This document shows, in pieces, positions 58,340 to 64,000 of a stretch of 64,000 bases of DNA (within the stretch, counting starts at the first letter, position 1; each line of letters begins with the position of its first letter). The translations under genes were made by a program, and so were the position numbers. Under the pieces are notes generated by a model. That model was not told the origin of the DNA. It saw only the letters and a list, made by a program, of their open reading frames with translations, and searched no databases. Source of the DNA: Streptomyces physcomitrii (GTDB lineage Bacteria > Actinomycetota > Actinomycetes > Streptomycetales > Streptomycetaceae); the NCBI RefSeq assembly GCF_012273655.1, contig NZ_JAAWWP010000020.1:1-64000 (forward strand). The letters run 5' to 3'.

Positions 58340-59662
58340 TCATCGCGCTGGGCCTCCCCCCTGCTTCCCCCGCTCCCGGGCTCGCGTCACGAACTCCGCC
58401 GCTGCCGACTCGACTTGGGCCGCCGTCCACTCCAGGCCGGGTGCCCCGAGCGTCACCTCGGTGGCGGCGATACCGGGCGGGTCGGTCACCGTCGTGTGCC
58501 AGCCGGAGAAGAGCGCGGTGCCCGTCTCCTCCGCCATGGCGAGCGAGACCTCGTCGAGGAGCTCCGGTGGCCAGGGCAGCCACACCTTGAACTGGTGGGT
58601 GTGCGGCACCCCCGGGTGGACCCGCCACCAGCCGGGGTCCGACCGCCCGAACCCCGCCCGTACGGCTTCGGCGACCACCCGCGCCTGGGCCACGTAGGAG
58701 GGCAGGCGGGGCAGTTCGCGGTCGAGGCCCACCAGGGCCGAGAGGGCGGTGGGGAACTGCTGGAAGATCTGGCCGCCGTACCGGTGGCGCCAGGCCGTCG
58801 CCTCTTCGATCAGGGACTGGGGACCGGCGAGGGCGGCGCCGCCGAATCCCTCCAGGGACTTGTAGAAGGAGACGTAGACGCTGTCGGCGAGCGCGGCGAT
58901 CTCGCTGAGCGGGCGGCCGAAGTGGGTGGCCGACTCCCACAGCCGCGCCCCATCGAAGTGGACGACCGCCTCGCGCTCCCGGGCCGCCTCGACGGTCGCC
59001 GTCAGCTCCTCCCAGGTCGGGAGGACGAACCCGGCCTCCCGGAGGGGGAGTTCGAGCATCAGCGTGCCGAAGGGTTCCTCCAGGGCGTGGATCTCCTCCG
59101 GGTCGGGGAGCCGGGGTCTGCGCGTCGCGTGGATGGTGCGCAGGCCGCTGACGGTGCCGAAGGCACCGCGTTCGTGCAGCTCGGGGTGGGCGAGGGGGTG
59201 CAGGGCCACCGTGGGGTTGCCGGTGCGCGCGGCCCAGCAGCGCAGGGCGACCTGCTGGGCCATGGTGCCGGTGGGGAAGAAGGCCGCCGCCTCGGTGCCG
59301 AGCAGACCGGCGACCCGCTCCTCCAGGCGCCGTACGACACCGTCGCCGTACAGGTCCACCCGTTCGTCCAGGCCGTAGGGATCCTGACCGTCCCGGGCGT
59401 TTTGATCGTCCTGGCCGCCGATGTCCCCTGTCCGGGAGACCTGGGCGGCCTCGGAGACCTGGGAGACCTGGGTGAGCAGTTGGTCCAGGCGCCCGCGCAC
59501 CGTGTTGTGCGCGCCGGGCCGGGACAGGACGCGCGGGCTGGCCCGCAGCGTCCGGGACAGCCGGGCCTTGGTGCTCTCCGCCGGACCTGGTTCCAAGCCG
59601 TTCTGCTCCGAGATCTCCATCGTCCCCGCCGTCCCCGCCGCCTCTGCCTCTGCCTCTGTCAT
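58340..59662 (-). CDS. PLP-dependent beta-eliminating lyase/threonine aldolase-like
   Basis: A 440-residue protein from ATG 59662 with GGGAGG upstream. The first 100 residues are a low-complexity stretch with Gln-Asp repeats. The PLP-dependent domain resembles threonine aldolases: LYGDGVVRRLEERVAGLL, FFPTGTMAQQVALRCW, VVHFDGARLWESA (pyridine-binding Asp) and the PLP lysine in SVYVSFYKSLEGFGGAALAG. It may cleave or eliminate beta-hydroxy or beta-substituted amino acids. It is divergent from the DUF2520-panC-nadB operon. Confidence 0.85.
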   Translation of the reverse strand: MTEAEAEAAGTAGTMEISEQNGLEPGPAESTKARLSRTLRASPRVLSRPGAHNTVRGRLDQLLTQVSQVSEAAQVSRTGDIGGQDDQNARDGQDPYGLDERVDLYGDGVVRRLEERVAGLLGTEAAAFFPTGTMAQQVALRCWAARTGNPTVALHPLAHPELHERGAFGTVSGLRTIHATRRPRLPDPEEIHALEEPFGTLMLELPLREAGFVLPTWEELTATVEAAREREAVVHFDGARLWESATHFGRPLSEIAALADSVYVSFYKSLEGFGGAALAGPQSLIEEATAWRHRYGGQIFQQFPTALSALVGLDRELPRLPSYVAQARVVAEAVRAGFGRSDPGWWRVHPGVPHTHQFKVWLPWPPELLDEVSLAMAEETGTALFSGWHTTVTDPPGIAATEVTLGAPGLEWTAAQVESAAAEFVTRARERGKQGGGPAR

Positions 59663-59822
59663 CCTCCGACCTCCCTCCCCGCCCAGCCCGGATGTCCGGT
59701 CCGATCCGTACGTCCCGTCCAGTCCGTATGTCCTGTCCGGACCGTACGTTCCGTCCGTCCACGGGCCGTGTTCCTGATCCATGGCCCGATCATGGCCTAC
59801 CGCAGTGACGCTTCACACAGCC

Positions 59823-59848
59823 TGTGGATAACTCTGGGCTGTGGACAG
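59823..59848. promoter_or_regulatory. two DnaA-box-like sequences upstream of the pan/nad operon
   Basis: TGTGGATAA (59823-59831), the complement of the TTATCCACA DnaA box, and TGTGGACAG (59840-59848), one mismatch from the Streptomyces-preferred TTGTCCACA, lie in the same orientation 17 bases apart. They stand about 90 bases before the DUF2520 gene and in the divergent promoter region. Confidence 0.6.
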
Positions 59849-59933
59849 CCGGAGCCCGTCCCGGAGGATCGCGTTAACATGACGAGAAATCGTCCGGTAC
59901 CCCGAGCGGACTGGAACGGGAAGGCCTCTGCGA

Positions 59934-61055
59934 GTGAACGCACCTCATCGCGCGGGTCCTGGCGACCCGCAGGAAAAGCCCGCCAGGCTGACGGTCGGCG
60001 TCGTCGGCGCGGGGCGTGTGGGTCCGGCGCTCGCGGCTTCGCTCCAGCTCGCCGGGCACCGCCCCGTGGCCGTCTCCGCGGTCTCCGACGCCTCCCGCCG
60101 CCGGGCCGCCGAGCTGCTGCCGGACGTCGCGGTGTGCACGCCCGCCGAGGTCCTCGCCCGCGCCGAGCTGGTCCTGCTCACCGTGCCCGACGACGCCCTG
60201 CCGCAGCTGGTGGCCGGGCTCGCGGAGACCGGCGCGGTGCGCCCCGGGCAGCTGCTCGCGCACACCTCGGGCCGGTACGGGACCCGGGTCCTCGACCCCG
60301 CGACGCGGGCCGGGGCGCTGCCGCTCGCGCTGCACCCGGCGATGACCTTCACCGGGACCTCGGTCGACGTGCAGCGGCTCGCGGGCTGCTCCTTCGGCGT
60401 GACCGCCCCGGAGGAGCTGCGGCTCGCCGCCGAGGCGCTGGTGATCGAGATGGGCGGGGAGCCCGAGTGGATCGCCGAGGAGTCCCGTCCGCTCTACCAC
60501 GCGGCGCTCGCGCTCGGTGCGAACCACCTGGTCACCCTGGTCGCCCAGTCGATGGACCTGCTGCGCACCGCGGGCGTCGGCGCCCCCGACCGGATGCTCG
60601 GCCCGCTGCTCGGCGCCGCCCTGGACAACACCCTGCGCTCCGGGGACGGGGCGCTGACCGGCCCGGTCGCGCGCGGGGACGCGGGCACCGTCGCCGCGCA
60701 CGTCGCGGAGCTGCGCGCGCACGCCCCGGAGACCGTGCCCGGCTATCTCGCGATGGCCCGCGCGACCGCCGACCGCGCCCTCGCCCACGGTCTGCTCAAG
60801 GCGGAACTCGCCGAGGACCTCCTCGACGTACTGGCCGCCCCGCCCGGCAGCCCGACCGCAGCCGAGGGCGGCTCCCCGGACCCCGGCCGCAAGGGCCCCG
60901 ACGGCGCGGAAACCGACCGTAAAGACCGCGACCGTAGAGACCGCGACCGCGAGGACTCCGGCGGCAAGGACACCGACCCCGAGGAAACCGACCCCAAGGA
61001 CCCCGACGGCAAGGACGCGGACGGCCCCGGCACCGAGGAGGCCGACGATGACTGA
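59934..61055 (+). CDS. Rossmann-like/DUF2520 protein, candidate ketopantoate reductase
   Basis: A 373-residue protein. N-terminal Rossmann motif VGVVGAGRVGPALAAS (about 21-36), LVLLTVPDDALPQLVAGL, and HTSGRYG; then the DUF2520 helical domain (HPAMTFTGTSVDVQRLAGCS, YHAALALGANHLVTL, LLGAALDNTL). The last 80 residues are a charged Asp/Lys/Arg/Glu/Pro repeat without fold. It overlaps panC by 8 bases. In other bacteria a DUF2520-type enzyme (PanG) is a ketopantoate reductase, giving pantoate, the substrate of PanC. The position strongly suggests that role here. Confidence 0.85.
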   Translation: MNAPHRAGPGDPQEKPARLTVGVVGAGRVGPALAASLQLAGHRPVAVSAVSDASRRRAAELLPDVAVCTPAEVLARAELVLLTVPDDALPQLVAGLAETGAVRPGQLLAHTSGRYGTRVLDPATRAGALPLALHPAMTFTGTSVDVQRLAGCSFGVTAPEELRLAAEALVIEMGGEPEWIAEESRPLYHAALALGANHLVTLVAQSMDLLRTAGVGAPDRMLGPLLGAALDNTLRSGDGALTGPVARGDAGTVAAHVAELRAHAPETVPGYLAMARATADRALAHGLLKAELAEDLLDVLAAPPGSPTAAEGGSPDPGRKGPDGAETDRKDRDRRDRDREDSGGKDTDPEETDPKDPDGKDADGPGTEEADDD

Positions 61056-62139
61056 CCCGGCACAGACCGATGCGGCGAGGGCACAGACCGACGCGGCGGA
61101 GGCACAGGCCGATCCGGCGAAGGCGCGGACGCATCCCGCCCCGGGGCGGACGCCCCCCGCCCCCAAGATCGTCACCACCGCCGCCGAGCTGGGCGCCCCC
61201 GCCGCCCGCCGTGTGGTCGTGATGACGATGGGCGCCCTGCACGAGGGCCACGCCACCCTGATCCGTACCGCGCGGGAACGCGCCGGGGCGGGTGGCGAGG
61301 TGGTCGTCACCGTCTTCGTCAACCCGCTGCAGTTCGGGGCGGGTGAGGACCTGGACCGCTATCCGCGGACCCTGGACGCCGATGTCGCGATCGCCGCGCG
61401 GGAGGGCGCGGACGTCGTGTTCGCGCCCTCGGTGGGCGAGGTGTACCCGGGCGGCGAGCCCGAGGTGCGGATCGCGGCGGGGCCGATGGGCGAGCGGCTC
61501 GAAGGCGGCTCCCGGCCGGGGCACTTCGACGGGATGCTCACCGTCGTCGCCAAGCTGCTGCACCTGACCCGCCCGCATCTGGCGCTGTACGGGCAGAAGG
61601 ACGCCCAGCAGCTCGCGCTGATCCGGCGGATGGTGCGGGACCTGAACTTCGGGGTGGAGATCGGGGCGGTGCCGACGGTGCGGGAGCCGGACGGGCTCGC
61701 CCTGTCCAGCCGCAACCGCTACCTCTCGCCCGCCGAGCGGAGCACCGCGCTGGCCCTGTCCCGGGCGCTGTTCGCGGGGCGGGACCGGCACGCCGCGCAG
61801 GAGGCGCTGCGCGCCCGCGCCGTCTCCGCCCCCCGCTCGCAGCAGCGCGCGCAGGCGCTGACGGCGCTCGGCGAGGCGCGCGCCGCCGCCGACGCGCACG
61901 CCCTCGCCGAGGCCGCCCCCGGCGGGCCCGCGGCGGTGCGCGCCGCCGCGGACGCCGCCCTGGAGGAGGCGGCCCGGTTCACCCCGCCGCTCGCCCTCGA
62001 CTACCTCGCCCTGGTGGACCCCGCCGACTTCACCGAGATCGGCGAGGAGTTCCGCGGTGAGGCGGTCCTCGCCGTCGCCGCCCGCGTCGGCTCCACCCGG
62101 CTGATCGACAACCTGCCGCTGACCTTCGGAGGCCCCTGA
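61048..62139 (+). CDS. panC: pantothenate synthetase (pantoate-beta-alanine ligase)
   Basis: A 363-residue enzyme. The HIGH-type motif is MTMGALHEGHATLIR (residues about 60-75), the second motif GLALSSRNRYLSPAE, and substrate residues VFVNPLQFG and HFDGMLTVVAKL. A 50-residue N-terminal extension of AQTD/AQAD-type repeats is unusual and looks disordered. It condenses pantoate with beta-alanine to pantothenate. It overlaps the DUF2520 gene by 8 bases and nadB by 1 base (TGATG). Confidence 0.96.
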   Translation: MTDPAQTDAARAQTDAAEAQADPAKARTHPAPGRTPPAPKIVTTAAELGAPAARRVVVMTMGALHEGHATLIRTARERAGAGGEVVVTVFVNPLQFGAGEDLDRYPRTLDADVAIAAREGADVVFAPSVGEVYPGGEPEVRIAAGPMGERLEGGSRPGHFDGMLTVVAKLLHLTRPHLALYGQKDAQQLALIRRMVRDLNFGVEIGAVPTVREPDGLALSSRNRYLSPAERSTALALSRALFAGRDRHAAQEALRARAVSAPRSQQRAQALTALGEARAAADAHALAEAAPGGPAAVRAAADAALEEAARFTPPLALDYLALVDPADFTEIGEEFRGEAVLAVAARVGSTRLIDNLPLTFGGP

Positions 62140-63974
62140 TGAGCGACATCCCCGGCGCGGGCATACGCCTGCACGCCCCGATCCCCGGCTGGTCCCGGAG
62201 CGCCGATGTCGTCGTGGTCGGCTCCGGCGTGGCCGGGCTCACCGTCGCGCTGCGCTGTGTCGCCGCGGGCCTGGACACCGTCGTGGTCACCAAGGCCCGC
62301 CTCGACGACGGTTCGACCCGCTGGGCGCAGGGCGGAGTCGCCGCCGCGCTCGGTGAGGGCGACACCCCCGAGCAGCACCTCGACGACACCCTGGTGGCGG
62401 GCGCCGGACTCTGCGACGAGGACGCGGTGCGGCTGCTCGTCACCGAGGGCCCCGGCGCCGTACGCCGCCTGATCACCGCGGGCGCCCGCTTCGACGCCGA
62501 CCCCGGCACCGACGCCCTCGCGCTGACCCGGGAGGGCGGCCACCACCGCCGCCGCATCGCGCACGCGGGCGGCGACGCGACCGGCGCGGAGATATCGCGC
62601 GCCCTGGTCGAGGCGGTCCGCGAGGCGGGCGTGCCCACCGTGGAGAACGCCCTCGTCCTCGACCTGCTCACCGACGAGGAGGGCCGCACCGCGGGCGTGA
62701 CCCTGCACGTCATGGGCGAGGGCCAGCACGACGGGGTGGGCGCCGTGCACGCCCCCGCGGTGGTCCTCGCGACCGGCGGCATGGGCCAGATCTTCTCCGC
62801 GACGACCAATCCGGCGGTCTCCACCGGCGACGGCGTCGCGCTCGCCCTGCGCGCCGGGGCGGAGGTCTCCGACCTGGAGTTCGTGCAGTTCCACCCGACC
62901 GTGCTCTTCCTCGGCGCCGGAGCCGAGGGCCAGCAGCCGCTGGTCTCGGAGGCGGTACGCGGCGAGGGCGCCCACCTGGTCGACGCCGACGGGGTCCGCT
63001 TCATGCAGGGGCAGCACGAGCTGGCGGAGCTGGCGCCCCGGGACATCGTCGCCAAGGCGATCACCCGGCGGATGCTGGAGCAGGACGCCACCCACATGTA
63101 CCTGGACGCCCGGCACTTCGGGGCGCGCATGTGGCAGGAACGCTTCCCCACCGTCCTCGCCGCCTGCCGCGCCCATGGCATCGACCCGGTCACCGAGCCG
63201 ATCCCGATCGCGCCCGCCGCGCACCACGCCTCCGGCGGCGTCCGCACCGACCTGCACGGGCGGACCACGGTGCCCGGCCTGTACGCCTGCGGCGAGGTCG
63301 CCTGCACCGGGGTGCACGGCGCCAACCGGCTCGCCTCCAACTCCCTGCTCGAAGGCCTCGTCTACGCCGAGCGCATCGCCGCCGACCTCACCGCCCGGCC
63401 GCCGGGGCCCCGTACGCCCGTGCTCAGCAAGCTGCCCGGGCGTCCGCTGCTCGCCCCCGAGGCGCGGTTCACCCTGCAGCGGATCATGACGCGGGGCGCC
63501 GGGGTGCTGCGCAGCGCCGCCTCGCTCACCGAGGCCGCCGCCGCCCTCGAAGCCCTCGACGCCGAGGCCCGCGGCGCGCTCGCCGAGCACGGCAAGACCG
63601 CCGTGCCGGGCGTGGACACCTGGGAGACCACCAACCTCCTCGCCGTCGCCCGGGTCCTGGTCGCCGCCGCCCTGCGCCGCGAGGAGACCCGCGGCTGCCA
63701 CTGGCGCGAGGACCACCCCGAGCGCGCGGACGAGACCTGGCGCCGCCATCTCGTCCTGCGCCAGGAGCGGCCCGAGGCGGCCGCCGAGGAGCCGCCGCCC
63801 GCGGCCCGCGGCGGGGAGAAGCCCCCGAACGAGGCACTGCGCGTCCCTGTCCCGGCGCTCAGCGTGCACCTCACACCGGGCGCCGGTTTCCCGCCGACCG
63901 CCGGGCGGACGCAGCCGCCCGGGAGCGGCGGGGACCCCGCCCACCCGACCGTCAGGACCCAGCCGTACGCGTAG
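62139..63974 (+). CDS. nadB: L-aspartate oxidase
   Basis: A 611-residue flavoenzyme. FAD-binding DVVVVGSGVAGLTVALRC at the N-terminus, RWAQGGVAAALGEGDTPEQH, VVLATGGMGQIFSATTNPAV, FVQFHPTVLFLG, YACGEVACTGVHGANRLASN and SLLEGLVYAERIAADL are typical. It converts aspartate to iminoaspartate for NAD synthesis. The last 65 residues are Pro/Gly-rich. An AGGAG at 63996-64000 suggests the next gene (nadC expected) starts just outside the window. Confidence 0.97.
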   Translation: MSDIPGAGIRLHAPIPGWSRSADVVVVGSGVAGLTVALRCVAAGLDTVVVTKARLDDGSTRWAQGGVAAALGEGDTPEQHLDDTLVAGAGLCDEDAVRLLVTEGPGAVRRLITAGARFDADPGTDALALTREGGHHRRRIAHAGGDATGAEISRALVEAVREAGVPTVENALVLDLLTDEEGRTAGVTLHVMGEGQHDGVGAVHAPAVVLATGGMGQIFSATTNPAVSTGDGVALALRAGAEVSDLEFVQFHPTVLFLGAGAEGQQPLVSEAVRGEGAHLVDADGVRFMQGQHELAELAPRDIVAKAITRRMLEQDATHMYLDARHFGARMWQERFPTVLAACRAHGIDPVTEPIPIAPAAHHASGGVRTDLHGRTTVPGLYACGEVACTGVHGANRLASNSLLEGLVYAERIAADLTARPPGPRTPVLSKLPGRPLLAPEARFTLQRIMTRGAGVLRSAASLTEAAAALEALDAEARGALAEHGKTAVPGVDTWETTNLLAVARVLVAAALRREETRGCHWREDHPERADETWRRHLVLRQERPEAAAEEPPPAARGGEKPPNEALRVPVPALSVHLTPGAGFPPTAGRTQPPGSGGDPAHPTVRTQPYA

Positions 63975-63995
63975 CCGCCCGGCCGCGCACACCTC

Positions 63996-64000
63996 AGGAG
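63996..64000 (+). promoter_or_regulatory. ribosome-binding site of the gene following nadB
   Basis: AGGAG at the very edge. The downstream gene, probably nadC of the same operon, begins beyond the window. Confidence 0.5.

Overview
This is high-GC actinobacterial chromosome, almost certainly Streptomyces. Codon third positions are nearly all G or C, GTG starts are common, and many genes overlap by 1-4 bases (ATGA, TGATG). From about 7.5 kb rightward the gene order (polymerase-like gene, zinc-independent ribosomal proteins, tipA, ppa-dac-tilS-hpt-ftsH-folE, fol genes, nuoD paralogue, panC-nadB) matches, from memory, the SCO3434-to-SCO3382 core segment of S. coelicolor. No tRNA, rRNA or CRISPR array was found.

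Region 1 (1-7.5 kb) is accessory. It starts with the tail of an IS110-type transposase and carries a minus-strand type VII secretion cassette: two ESAT-6/WXG100-size proteins, a DUF6507 protein and an 845-residue secreted toxin candidate with a nuclease-like C-terminus. Downstream are two paralogous putative immunity genes, a third small one, and debris (a pentapeptide-repeat gene with a damaged 5' end and an Imm49 remnant). Base composition falls visibly between about 0.8 and 4.5 kb.

Region 2 (7.7-25 kb) holds a family-A polymerase-like gene, a GNAT enzyme, secreted and hypothetical proteins, and an XRE regulator/SDR pair around a perfect 17-bp inverted repeat. It also carries a zinc-starvation ribosomal protein locus (L33, L31, CobW-like, S18 on minus; L28, S14 on plus) whose S18 gene is broken by a 31-bp hairpin insertion. 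Next come a DUF397/ATPase/XRE developmental-type cluster, an aldehyde dehydrogenase and a DinB protein.

Region 3 (24.6-40.6 kb) holds a PadR-controlled ABC exporter, glutamate decarboxylase, tipA with its operator and internal TipAS start, DedA and ThrE-type membrane proteins, pyrophosphatase, a PBP4-type carboxypeptidase, a zinc metalloprotease, and tilS-hpt-ftsH-folE.

Region 4 (40.8-64 kb) holds a secreted chitin-binding-like protein, the folate genes folP, NTF2-like, folB, folK and a DUF3180 gene, a glycine-betaine-type ABC transporter, two PH-domain membrane proteins, and an orphan NuoD facing a MidA/NDUFAF7-type methyltransferase. It ends with a two-component system, a TmrB-like kinase, a PLP lyase and a DUF2520-panC-nadB operon that continues past the window.

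Best candidates for undescribed biology are the five-unit TGCAYN hexamer array shared by two genes at 20.2 and 21.3 kb, the NuoD2/methyltransferase pair, the hairpin-interrupted rpsR, and the T7SS toxin with tandem immunity genes.
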